Below, in pieces: positions 16,108-26,057 of a stretch of 64,000 nt of DNA. The translations under genes were made by a program, and so were the position numbers. Below the pieces are notes generated by a model. It saw only the letters and a program-made list of their open reading frames with translations, did no database searches and was not told the origin of the DNA. Source of the DNA: Bacteroidales bacterium (GTDB lineage Bacteria > Bacteroidota > Bacteroidia > Bacteroidales > VadinHA17). Numbering within the stretch: the first letter of the stretch is position 1; each line of letters opens with the position of its first letter. Where the stretch lies: positions 14,112 to 78,111 of the forward strand of contig PLNT01000010.1 of assembly GCA_003141895.1 (NCBI GenBank), written 5' to 3'.

Positions 16108-19054
16108 GAATCTCGCATTGTATTACCCTCTTCCTGTCCATTAAATAAATAGTGCTGATGAATTCAACATTGATCTTTCGCCCATCAACTGTTTCAAGCG
16201 GCAAATCTTTATAACGGATAAATTCCTTATTCTGTAATTCTGAAAATCTTTCTTTATTATCGACTATATCTTTAAATAATCCAATTTCCCAGATTGCTTT
16301 TTTTAGTAATTCTTCTTTTGTGTAGCCAAGAATCCTAATCAAAGATGGATTCACATCAATGATTATTCCCGTTTCTGCATCGAGGACAAGAATCCCATCT
16401 ATTGCAGATTCAAAAAGTCGACGAAAGTGGGTTTCAACAAGTAGATTACTCTCCATAATTTTCAGATCCTTTTTTAATTCATTAAGTTCTAATTCCATTT
16501 TTTTAAAATTGGTTATATCGATAGCCAATATAACCACCCCGTCTATATGGTCGTCGATTGTGCGGTAGGGCATAATACGTACAGTGAACCACCTGCCGTC
16601 TTTTGATTTGGTCAAAGTTTCGACAGATATCAGCGTTTTGATTACCTGCCATGAATGACTTTCTATTTCGGGATAGTTCAAATCGATAACCAGGTCGGAA
16701 AAAGGTCTGCCTATATCAGTTTCCCGCAATTTAATTACTTTCTTTGCCGAGTTGGTGAACATTCTTATATTCAACTTCTTGTCGAGGAAAAGTGTAGCGA
16801 TATCGGTACTGATGAGCAGGTTTTTCATGTCGTCGTTCGTCCGTGCAGTATTCGATATCTTGCTCTGCATTTCGATATTAACCATTTGCAGTTCCTCGTT
16901 CATGCTTTGCATCTCCTCCTTGGAAGTAGTTAGTTCCTCGTTGGTCGATTGCATTTCTTCGTTTGTTGATTGCAGTTCCTCATTGATTGACTTAAGTTCT
17001 TCCTGCGATGTCTGCATCTCCTCGCGGGTACTTTGCAGTTCTTCATTACTTCGTTGGAGTTCAATCTCCATTTCCTTCTGCCGCGAGGTTGGTCTTCGTT
17101 TCCCTGTTTTCGGGTTCACTGCATCATGCTCAACCACAGCCGGCACATCGGCAAATACTACCACAACCATTCCTCGTACAGATTCGGGGCCTTCGATTCG
17201 TTGAACAGTTACATCCACAAACAGTTTACCCTGGTTGGTTCCCACTTTAATATTGCGCAATATCACCGGATCAAAGTTTTGCATTGCCTTGCGGAAAGCT
17301 GTCGGCAGTTCGTTGCGCAAGCCTTCGCGCGCCATAGCATAAATGTTCCAGTTTGCCTTGCCGGCAATAGGTTCAAGGTATTTCCCGGTATGGCCCGTTA
17401 TGTAAAGTATGTCGCCTCTGTCGTTTACCAGTACACTGGCAGGTGAAAAGCGCTGAAGCAAAATCTGATCGGCAAGGGTCTGAATATTATCAATAGCTTT
17501 CGGCAGTATTTCTTTTTCAATTCGCACTTCTTTAGTGTTGTAAAAGGAGCTGGGAAAATCAATGAGCTCATTTGTCAGTTTTCCGCCAGCGCGTTTGAAA
17601 AATTTTAGTTTGGCATTAATCTCTGTAAACCCATCGTCGTTGGTACCAAGTGTTTCGGCAGTGCCAAGTAACATAATTCCACCGGGATTAAGACTATAAT
17701 GAAAGAGATCCATTAGTTTTTTCTGCAATACAGGCTCCATATATATCAACATGTTGCGGCATGATAGAAAGTCGATTTTAGTAAAGGGAGGATCTTTGAT
17801 AACATTCTGAGGAGCAAATACTATCGTTTCGCGTATAGAGCCATTCACACGATAGGTTTCATCATTAACAGTAAAAAACCGGTTGATACGCTCAGGTGAA
17901 ACATCGGTAGTAATGTTTTTAGAGAAATTACCTTTACGGGCCACCTCAATAGCATCACGATCGAGATCGGTGGCGAATATCTGCAATGAAAGGTTTTTAT
18001 GATTTCTGTTTTCCCCCATTGCCTCTTTAAAAACGATGGCTAATGAATAGGCTTCTTCCCCTGTTGAGCAACCCGGTACCCAGGCGCGCAGCACATATCC
18101 GTCGGGTAATTCTTCAATCATGTCAGGAAAAATACTATCTCTAAGCAGTTCCCATACGTCATTATCGCGGAAAAAGCTGGTAACGCCAATCAGCAACTCT
18201 TTGAAGAGTATCTCAACCTCTTTGGGATTTTCCTGCAAAAAGCGGACATAGTTGTCTATCTTTTCTATCTGGTGAATACTCTTGCGCCTTTCGATACGGC
18301 GAAACAAGGTGTTTTTCTTATACAACGAAAAGTCGTGACCTGATTGGTCGCGTAACAGGATTATAATTTTTTCGAGGTTACTTTTGATTTTACTCTCTAT
18401 AATGGGATCGGCTTTAACATTCGGAATAAACTTAAGGTAAGTAATGAGTTTGACCGGCAATTCCCTGGCGGGCGCTACAATATCTGCAATCACGGCTTCG
18501 ATGGCGCTGTTTGGCATGCCATCGAATTTCGCCGTGGCAGGTTCCTGCACCAGCACCATCCCGTTTTCCTCTTTAATGGCTTTCAGTCCCCTGCTGCCAT
18601 CGCTGCCCATGCCTGAAAGGATAATACCTATACTTTTTTCATGCATATCGTTGGCCAAAGACCGGAAGAAGATATCAATAGGCAGACGCAGGCCGCGCGT
18701 TTCAACCGGATCGAACAGATGGAGTGAGCCATTCAGCAACGACATGCTCTTATTGGGTGGTATAACATACACGAAGTTTGGCTTCACTTTAAGCCCATCA
18801 CTTGCCTGAGCCACCCGCATTTGGGTGATCCGTTGCAACAACTCGGGCATAATACCAATGTGGTTAGAGTCGAGGTGCTGAATAACCACGAACGCCATAC
18901 CGGTGTCTTTTGGCATATTTTCAAAAAACTGCTCCAATGCTTCCAGACCGCCTGCCGAGGCACCAATGCCTATGATAGGAAACTGACTTGTATCTTTTTT
19001 TAGCGTTATATTTTTTTTTACCGGTTTTATTGATTTTGTCTTCCCGTTCTTCAT
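16097..19054 (-). CDS. CheB-CheR-coiled coil-PAS signalling protein
   Basis: A protein of about 985 residues fuses a CheB methylesterase (GIGASAGG, VIQHLDSNH and SGMGSDGSRG give the Ser-His-Asp triad) with a CheR methyltransferase (TSFFRD, WVPGCSTGEEAYS, FATDLD, CRNMLIYM). A heptad-rich segment (ELQRSNEELQSTREEMQ and following repeats) and PAS domains follow. No receiver precedes CheB and no kinase follows. Such CheB/CheR-PAS proteins usually sit in PAS-kinase operons rather than in classic chemotaxis, and their substrates are unknown. I chose the ATG at 19054. A longer opening at 19123 adds a hydrophobic stretch unlike the family and overlaps a small repeat. Confidence 0.88.
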   Translation of the reverse strand: MKNGKTKSIKPVKKNITLKKDTSQFPIIGIGASAGGLEALEQFFENMPKDTGMAFVVIQHLDSNHIGIMPELLQRITQMRVAQASDGLKVKPNFVYVIPPNKSMSLLNGSLHLFDPVETRGLRLPIDIFFRSLANDMHEKSIGIILSGMGSDGSRGLKAIKEENGMVLVQEPATAKFDGMPNSAIEAVIADIVAPARELPVKLITYLKFIPNVKADPIIESKIKSNLEKIIILLRDQSGHDFSLYKKNTLFRRIERRKSIHQIEKIDNYVRFLQENPKEVEILFKELLIGVTSFFRDNDVWELLRDSIFPDMIEELPDGYVLRAWVPGCSTGEEAYSLAIVFKEAMGENRNHKNLSLQIFATDLDRDAIEVARKGNFSKNITTDVSPERINRFFTVNDETYRVNGSIRETIVFAPQNVIKDPPFTKIDFLSCRNMLIYMEPVLQKKLMDLFHYSLNPGGIMLLGTAETLGTNDDGFTEINAKLKFFKRAGGKLTNELIDFPSSFYNTKEVRIEKEILPKAIDNIQTLADQILLQRFSPASVLVNDRGDILYITGHTGKYLEPIAGKANWNIYAMAREGLRNELPTAFRKAMQNFDPVILRNIKVGTNQGKLFVDVTVQRIEGPESVRGMVVVVFADVPAVVEHDAVNPKTGKRRPTSRQKEMEIELQRSNEELQSTREEMQTSQEELKSINEELQSTNEEMQSTNEELTTSKEEMQSMNEELQMVNIEMQSKISNTARTNDDMKNLLISTDIATLFLDKKLNIRMFTNSAKKVIKLRETDIGRPFSDLVIDLNYPEIESHSWQVIKTLISVETLTKSKDGRWFTVRIMPYRTIDDHIDGVVILAIDITNFKKMELELNELKKDLKIMESNLLVETHFRRLFESAIDGILVLDAETGIIIDVNPSLIRILGYTKEELLKKAIWEIGLFKDIVDNKERFSELQNKEFIRYKDLPLETVDGRKINVEFISTIYLMDRKRVIQCEIREI

Positions 19055-19197
19055 AAAAGAGAATTTTGGTGATATTAAGCAAGATACAAAAAATACAGGC
19101 AATAGGCAATAGATGTTCCTCATTCTATTTCCCTTCGTGTTGGTTAGAGTTTGGGCTCTGCCATGCGAGGGATCTCAATATAAACCGGCGGCTTCAT

Positions 19198-19587
19198 TCA
19201 GGCTGCATAGCCAGATTGCAATTTCTCAAGGCCTACTGCTTCTTCAAATGCTCTTACAAACCTCATAAAAAAGATAAAATAATCCTCCTGCGCAAAATAA
19301 TTATGAGTCTCGTCAGGTGTGGAAGGGATATCTTCAAAGTTATTATCTTCTGATGATTTTCCCATTTCTGATGCAGCAAAATCGATGCGTTCGCCGTTAA
19401 TCCGGTTATAAAAATGCCACCCCTTTTTCTTATGAGTCTTCAAAATTTCACCACCAAAAATGTCATGAATCAACAATGAGATTACTATGTCCTGACCAAC
19501 CGGAGGGTTATCGTGGGGCAATCCAGGGCTTTTATCCAAAGCCCAGCTACTTTTCAGTGCCTCTTGCACAACCATTCTGTTAAACAT
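19198..19587 (-). CDS. YunG-family protein, copy 1
   Basis: The 129-residue soluble protein matches the little-known YunG type: GQDIVISLLIHDIFGGEIL, then GWHFYNRINGERIDF and FEDIPSTPDET. The biochemical role of the family is unknown to me. It has its own sigma-54 promoter and palindromic enhancer, like gvpA. It is followed by the CheB-CheR gene 143 bp downstream on the same strand, so the signalling operon may be read from this promoter. A paralogue at 24396-24773 shares about half its residues but has no such promoter. Confidence 0.75.
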   Translation of the reverse strand: MFNRMVVQEALKSSWALDKSPGLPHDNPPVGQDIVISLLIHDIFGGEILKTHKKKGWHFYNRINGERIDFAASEMGKSSEDNNFEDIPSTPDETHNYFAQEDYFIFFMRFVRAFEEAVGLEKLQSGYAA

Positions 19588-19620
19588 ATTCTATTGAATT
19601 TGAGGTTCGGAAATTATTAA

Positions 19621-19635
19621 CCAAAGTATGTGCCA
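19621..19635 (-). promoter_or_regulatory. Sigma-54 promoter of the YunG-like gene and probably the signalling operon
   Basis: The minus strand reads TGGCACATACTTTGG, with the -24 and -12 elements spaced as in the two other copies. A start near 19610 leaves a leader of about 23 nt. If transcription continues through 8910, the activator controls its own synthesis. Confidence 0.75.
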
Positions 19636-19776
19636 AAAAGTACAAGAAGATAAAAAAAAATCTTGATGATTTGGGAAAAGCCTCAATGACAACTATTTAA
19701 GAAATTAATTTGTTAAAAAATAAAGGGATTTTACAGGAACGATTATAGGAAGGGAATTGAAAATAATTGAAAAAAT

Positions 19777-19790
19777 CGCACATATGTGCG
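19777..19790. promoter_or_regulatory. Palindromic upstream activator site, copy 3
   Basis: CGCACATATGTGCG is identical to copy 1. It is centred about 162 bp upstream of the -12 element at 19621, with the same flanks (AATTGAAAAAAT on the left, GAAATGCG on the right). It lies in the 257-bp gap between the PQQ-propeller gene and the YunG-like gene. Confidence 0.75.
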
Positions 19791-19844
19791 GAAATGCGCC
19801 TGGTTTTCATGCAGCCTGTTGTGGGGGAAAAGGCAACTTTTTAG

Positions 19845-21164
19845 TTAATACAATGCGTATACATTCCCATCAGTACTCCCAAAACAAACAATACCGTCAG
19901 CAACTGCCGGTGATGAAAGAACAGATCCCAATGAATAAAGTGTTTCCATTGAATTCAGCATACCCTTGTAACTGTTTTCTTTAAATATTTTTGGAAAATT
20001 TAACTCACCATCCCGGGTGATAAGAGAATCCTTGTCAATCCTGGCCAACTCCGTTTTGAATTCCCATATAAGTTCTCCGTTTTTCGATCTGAATGCCATC
20101 ATACTGCCACCGAAATTTCCCAGGTAAACTATGCCGTCGGTCACTGCAGGTGAAGAGAATCCAACATTTTTGCAGTTACCTGAGTATAACATTTTCCCGT
20201 CAGATGCATTTAAAGCGATAAATTTATGAGTGTCTGATGTTGAAAAGTAAAGTGTGTCATTATGTAATGCCGGGGTAACAATAACCCATGAACCATTGTT
20301 ATAATATTTCCATTTGAGTTGTCCTGTTTTTTCATCAAGAGCCCAGATATTAGCATCACGACAACCTGAATATACCACTCCTTTATAAACAACTGGTGAA
20401 GATTGAAATCCAACCTGGTTATAATATACGGTATCGATGCCTGTCTTGAACTTCCATCTTAAGGTTCCATCTGCAGAATTCAGTGCATACATGTAACTAT
20501 CCCAGCTTCCAAAAAAAACTGTACTATCGTGATATGCAGGTGATGAATGAATCACTCCTTTTGTTACAAACTCCCATTTCTTTTTACCTGTATTGCAGTC
20601 TAATGCGTAGAATGTTTGTGCTCCACAACCAAAATACACTATTCCATTTGCAACTACGGGAGAAGAAAGGAACATATCCCACGGGTCATCAAGGAGCCGA
20701 TCTTTTTCAGGGGCCCCATCAAGACCCTTCGCAGCAAAAACATGTTCCCCTGCTGTGGTAAATTTCCAAAGCTCTTTCCCCGAATCCTGTCTGAGACAGT
20801 AAAATAATCCATTGGAACTCATAACAAAAACTTTATCACTGAAAATTGCGGCTGATGATCTTACCTTCCCGCCAGTTTTAAACTTCCAGGATAATCTTCC
20901 GTTTTTTGCATTGATAGCATAAACACAACTATCATCACTACCAATAAATACTCTGTTCTCACAAATCACAGGTGATGAAAAAACCCGACCAGATGTTTTA
21001 TAAGTCCATTTTGCCTTATGAAGAATTTTAACACCAGTTGTATTGTAATATCCTGAATGAGCATTATCTGCATGAAAGAATCCAGATTCATTTTTTTCAT
21101 TGCTTTTACAGGAAATAAGTATCGCAACTGAAATACTTATCGCGAAAGTTTTAAAATATGTCAT
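19845..21164 (-). CDS. PQQ-type beta-propeller lipoprotein
   Basis: The 439-residue protein begins with a lipoprotein signal whose lipobox-like end is ILISC (Cys at about 19). The rest is a string of PQQ-like propeller blades, each with a YALN.. or FYALD..TGK..W.F motif (for example VYAINAKNGRLSWKFKTGG and FYALDCNTGKKKWEF), about eight in all. Blades of this kind occur in BamB, in PQQ dehydrogenases and in many substrate-binding or scaffold lipoproteins. The Bacteroidota versions are of unknown specificity. It appears to be a single-gene unit, ending 55 bp before the enhancer of the YunG-like gene. Confidence 0.85.
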   Translation of the reverse strand: MTYFKTFAISISVAILISCKSNEKNESGFFHADNAHSGYYNTTGVKILHKAKWTYKTSGRVFSSPVICENRVFIGSDDSCVYAINAKNGRLSWKFKTGGKVRSSAAIFSDKVFVMSSNGLFYCLRQDSGKELWKFTTAGEHVFAAKGLDGAPEKDRLLDDPWDMFLSSPVVANGIVYFGCGAQTFYALDCNTGKKKWEFVTKGVIHSSPAYHDSTVFFGSWDSYMYALNSADGTLRWKFKTGIDTVYYNQVGFQSSPVVYKGVVYSGCRDANIWALDEKTGQLKWKYYNNGSWVIVTPALHNDTLYFSTSDTHKFIALNASDGKMLYSGNCKNVGFSSPAVTDGIVYLGNFGGSMMAFRSKNGELIWEFKTELARIDKDSLITRDGELNFPKIFKENSYKGMLNSMETLYSLGSVLSSPAVADGIVCFGSTDGNVYALY

Positions 21165-21263
21165 GATTTAAAGGTTTGGTTAAGTTAAAGACCGCTTACC
21201 ACTTGTTTAACCTATGCTAAAATAAACAAAAGATTCACATATCTTAACTCACTTTGCGCTTTC

Positions 21264-21283
21264 CCTGCCTGCCGGCAGGCAGG
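21264..21283. repeat. 20-bp perfect palindrome
   Basis: CCTGCCTGCCGGCAGGCAGG lies between two divergent genes and is flanked by TTTGTGACCTTTGTGG-type sequence. Palindromes of this kind are scattered through many Bacteroidota genomes. It is not placed to act as a terminator. Confidence 0.85.
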
Positions 21284-21414
21284 TTTGTGACCTTTGTGGT
21301 TTATGGGTTTCGATTATTTTTTTTGACTAAACTGGAATATTTGTTTTACAATAATTGTCTAAACAGAGAAAATAAGTCACAGACACTACAAACGCAGGAA
21401 AAATAAATAATGAA

Positions 21415-22332
21415 ATGAATAAAATAGTATCAGCATTTCTGATGATCTGTCTTTTGAGTTCCTGTTCAAAAAAAATTTACTATTCAACTTACTGGCAGAG
21501 CAAGCCGGTCACAATTGATGGTAAATTATCTGAATGGTCTAATCCTCTGCGATTTTATGATCAGGAATCAGGAATAAATTATACTATTTCCAACGACAGT
21601 CGTAACCTTTATTTTGCCTGCAGCATCTCAAACGAATCACTGCAAACTAAAATTCTGCGCTCAGGTTTGGAGCTTGGTATAGATACCCTGGGTAAAAAAT
21701 CATTTTCAGTTATTGCAAAATATCCTGCCGGCAACTCACAGGTACCCGATCTGATGAGAAATCCAAGTCCTGCGCCTGCATCAGGATCAACAGTAAGACC
21801 TGACCGTTCAACCTTCAGACTGAAGCTTCTCGCCGAAGCAACTGAAATAGAATTGACGGGGTTTAAACCATCTTTGGGGAAAATAATAACTCTTACAAAA
21901 CCAAACGGTTCCGGTATTTCAGCTGCAATCAATATCGATCAAAAGGGAATTATGAACTACGAGGCTATAATCCCCTTTTCAACTTTTTATAAAGAGGAAC
22001 TGGTTCCCTCCGATTCCAATACTGTTTTTAATTACCAGATTCGAGTTAAACCGGTGCCCGGTGCAAGTGGTGGAAACTATAGTGGCAATCGCGGCGGAGG
22101 AATGAGAGGTGGCGGGGGAGGAATGGGCGGCGGAGGCGGCATGCGTGGCGGTGGAATGGGCGGAGGCGGTGGTATGCGTGGAGGTGGTATGGGTGGCGGC
22201 GGTATGAGAGGCAGCGGTATGAGAGGCGAAGGAATGTCAGATGACAGCAGAAGCAGTAACTACCAGAAAGGTGCCAGCATGACCAGCATGACAAAAACTT
22301 CAATAAAACTTAAACTCGCTTATAAAAACTAA
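21415..22332 (+). CDS. Lipoprotein with Gly/Met/Arg-rich tail
   Basis: A 305-residue lipoprotein (signal with LLSSCSK, Cys at about 17). Residues 25-215 look like a beta-rich domain of the CBM9-like/DOMON kind: VTIDGKLSEWSNPLRFYD, then LYFACSISNE and a closing PFSTFY. Residues about 222-275 are a low-complexity tail of GGGMRGGGMGG-type repeats. The C-terminus has a conserved-looking KLKLAYKN end. A ligand-binding or surface role is likely, but the ligand is unknown. The tail may be a flexible or metal/polyanion-interacting segment; this is speculation. It is a single plus-strand gene. Confidence 0.75.
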   Translation: MNKIVSAFLMICLLSSCSKKIYYSTYWQSKPVTIDGKLSEWSNPLRFYDQESGINYTISNDSRNLYFACSISNESLQTKILRSGLELGIDTLGKKSFSVIAKYPAGNSQVPDLMRNPSPAPASGSTVRPDRSTFRLKLLAEATEIELTGFKPSLGKIITLTKPNGSGISAAINIDQKGIMNYEAIIPFSTFYKEELVPSDSNTVFNYQIRVKPVPGASGGNYSGNRGGGMRGGGGGMGGGGGMRGGGMGGGGGMRGGGMGGGGMRGSGMRGEGMSDDSRSSNYQKGASMTSMTKTSIKLKLAYKN

Positions 22333-22388
22333 TTAAATATTTAACCACGGAGTAAGGGTGTGCCTGCCTGCCGTGTATTTCGAGTCTA

Positions 22389-22480
22389 CCCCCTTCCCTC
22401 CCGATAGCTATCGGGACTTCCCCCACGGGGGAAGGAGCAAAATCAACCTTTTCCCCCATGGGGGAAATAAGAAAGAGGGT
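22389..22480. repeat. C5/G5-ended palindromic element, copy A (with nested palindrome)
   Basis: The element begins CCCCCTTCCC and ends with GAAAGAGGGT. Inside are two hairpins, CCCCCACGGGGG and CCCCCATGGGGG. Compared with copies B (30683) and C (54527), it holds an extra piece centred on the palindrome CCCGATAGCTATCGGG (22400-22415). It is non-coding, with imperfect terminal inverted ends. Confidence 0.85.
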
Positions 22481-22550
22481 TGTTTAAGTAGAAAACCATG
22501 ACTTAAATTCTGAAGTATTACATTTGCAGTAGTCCTGGTTAATGCATTTT

Positions 22551-24161
<1,611 letters not shown>

Positions 24162-24395
24162 TTATTAGATTTTCTTGTAGAAATTGACTTATACTGCACT
24201 ATCGAAAAGTGTGCAAAAATAACAATTAAATCTATTAACAGCAAGGTTGAGGTTGAGGCTATTTAATAAAGAATACTGATTTGGAACAGGTTCAGGAAGA
24301 CTTTTGTTAATTAATATTATATATGCAGTGGTCATGTTTTTAGGGCCACCCCGCTTACAATAAATTTGAAAAAGAAAATAATACCAGGAAATGAA

Positions 24396-24773
24396 TCAGG
24401 CAGTTAAACCTGTTCTGTACTTATCAAGACCGACACTTTCTTCGAATGCTCGAACGAATCTCATAAAGAATGTTGAATAATCAGCCTGATCAAAAAAGAT
24501 ATCATCAGGATTGGAAGGAATATCCTCAAATCCATTTTTTTCAACCGGTTTTCCGGTTTTGGTGAAATCAACACGTTCACCATCAATCATGTTATAAAAA
24601 TGCCAGCTTTTGTTTTTATGTGTTTTCAAAATTTCTCCTCCAAAAACATCATGTATAAGAAGAGAAATTAAACTGTCCTGACCACTGGTTTTAATAAAAG
24701 AAGATAATCTGGAATCTGATTCCGGGGTTTCAATGCGTTTAAGTGCTTCATAAACAACTACTTTATTGACCAT
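24396..24773 (-). CDS. YunG-family protein, copy 2
   Basis: The 125-residue soluble protein is a paralogue of the product at 19198-19587. It shares SGQDSLISLLIHDVFGGEIL, WHFYNMIDGERVDF, FEDIPSNPDD and FFMRFVRAFEESVGL. The C-terminal half is better conserved between the two copies than the N-terminus. Function is unknown. It stands alone on the minus strand, and I find neither the -24/-12 element nor the palindrome upstream, so it is probably not in the same regulon. Confidence 0.75.
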   Translation of the reverse strand: MVNKVVVYEALKRIETPESDSRLSSFIKTSGQDSLISLLIHDVFGGEILKTHKNKSWHFYNMIDGERVDFTKTGKPVEKNGFEDIPSNPDDIFFDQADYSTFFMRFVRAFEESVGLDKYRTGLTA

Positions 24774-24947
24774 TTCTTTAATTTTTTGACCGTATTATAC
24801 TTTCAAGATAAAAATTCATATACTTATCTTTGGAAATAAAACAAACGAAACGAAAAAATGTTGCATGACCAGAGAGTAAGAATAATATTAAAATACTGAC
24901 TGTTAATTTTTTAACATAGGATAAACATTACTTTACCTTCAAACAAC

Positions 24948-25439
24948 TCACTCAGAAATTTCCACTTTCCTTAGGGTAGTCTTCTCAGCTCCAAATACAA
25001 TTTCATATAATTCAACAGTATTCGAAGGTGCTTTTGCAGGTTGCAGGCCAGTAACAGATTTTAGCTCAGTGATGGCATCAGTACTCTTTGTCACCATCGA
25101 TGCCAGCGCGTCAACAGACTCTGGAACTTTTGATGTGGAGGTATATCCAAAGGTATTAATTGCACCGTCGGTAAACTTCAGACTGACTTTTCTTGAATTC
25201 AGCCCATCACGAATGACCATATATTGTGGGTTAGCCAGATCGGGAAGATATACGACAGTTGCTTTAACTATCCGGTTTGTAATAGTTTCCCTTTCAATAT
25301 GTAAAAATGGTTTGACAGTGTAATACTTCAACCCTGTTCTTGAAGTCAGACTATTATTTGAATAGATCTGCACCGGAGCACATCCTGCAAAAGCAAGGAT
25401 AAGAAAGCAAATAACTAACTCTGTAATTGTCTTTTTCAT
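24948..25439 (-). CDS. Small lipoprotein of unknown function
   Basis: A 163-residue protein with a clear lipoprotein signal (ILAFAGCAP, Cys about 20). The mature part is mixed alpha/beta: GLKYYTVKPFLHIERETITN, VVYLPDLANPQYMVIRDG, then a helix with DALASMVTKSTDAITELKSV and a closing YEIVFGAEKTTLRKVEI. No known domain is recognised. It stands alone between the YunG-like and OsmC genes and is probably anchored in the inner or outer membrane facing the periplasm. Confidence 0.75.
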   Translation of the reverse strand: MKKTITELVICFLILAFAGCAPVQIYSNNSLTSRTGLKYYTVKPFLHIERETITNRIVKATVVYLPDLANPQYMVIRDGLNSRKVSLKFTDGAINTFGYTSTSKVPESVDALASMVTKSTDAITELKSVTGLQPAKAPSNTVELYEIVFGAEKTTLRKVEISE

Positions 25440-25590
25440 AGCAGTATATTTTAGATTTGCAGAAACATCGACTAAAATTATAAAATTGTTTAATGTTTTG
25501 CAAATAAAGGTTTAACGAGTAAGGGCATAACGGAGAAGGGTTTCGCTCTGTGTTCCTCAGTGCTTCTCTGTGTAACCCGCAAGACAATTC

Positions 25591-26025
25591 CTAAGCAGTA
25601 ATCTTATGTTTTATTTCAATTTCAACATTTCCTTTCAACATAGCCCAGACAGGACAATATTTATCCTCTGCAAGATTTATTACTTTCTCCAGGTCTTCAA
25701 TGGAAGTATCGCTGGATTTGAGGTTAATCGTCAGGACAATTTTATTGAAGCAGGTAGGATGCTCGGTCCTTCTTGTTCCTTTGGCATTTATCTCACATCC
25801 TGTTATATTCTTCTTCATTTTACGCAGAAATAGAAGCACGGCACTTCCTACGCAGGAAGATAAACTCAATAATAAAAGTTCGAGAGAGGTATATCCAAGA
25901 TTATCACCAAGTGGTGGTGTATAATCGATTGAGATCGGATCATTACCTTCAACAATGGCATTAAAATGAAGCTTTTCATTAATGAGGTTGATTGATGAAT
26001 TTAATTCAACTGATTTGTCTTTCAT
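25591..26025 (-). CDS. OsmC-family protein
   Basis: The 144-residue protein follows the OsmC/Ohr fold: an N-terminal beta region (FNAIVEGNDPISIDYTPPLG), then LLLLSLSSCVGSAVLLFLRK carrying the conserved Cys at the start of the long helix, and IEDLEKVINLAEDKYCPVWAML with a second Cys. OsmC proteins with both cysteines are thiol peroxidases that remove organic hydroperoxides. This shorter subgroup is less well characterised. It may be co-transcribed after the FtsX-type permease gene 32 bp upstream. Confidence 0.85.
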   Translation of the reverse strand: MKDKSVELNSSINLINEKLHFNAIVEGNDPISIDYTPPLGDNLGYTSLELLLLSLSSCVGSAVLLFLRKMKKNITGCEINAKGTRRTEHPTCFNKIVLTINLKSSDTSIEDLEKVINLAEDKYCPVWAMLKGNVEIEIKHKITA

Positions 26026-26057
26026 ATTATTTTATTTATTCGGTTGGGCTAATTTGG

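Noticed and set aside
19055-19123. Signal peptide on the CheB-CheR protein from a start at 19123
   Set aside because: The protein is a cytoplasmic signalling enzyme. The ATG at 19054 gives a normal N-terminus, and the extra region contains a short tandem repeat.
22046-22303. His/Arg/Leu-rich antisense ORF
   Set aside because: It is the reverse reading of the Gly/Met-rich repeat tail of the lipoprotein on the other strand and has no support as a gene.
24774-24947. A fourth sigma-54 promoter in front of the second YunG-like gene
   Set aside because: No TGGCAC-N5-TTGC-like element and no CGCACA..TGTGCG palindrome could be found upstream.
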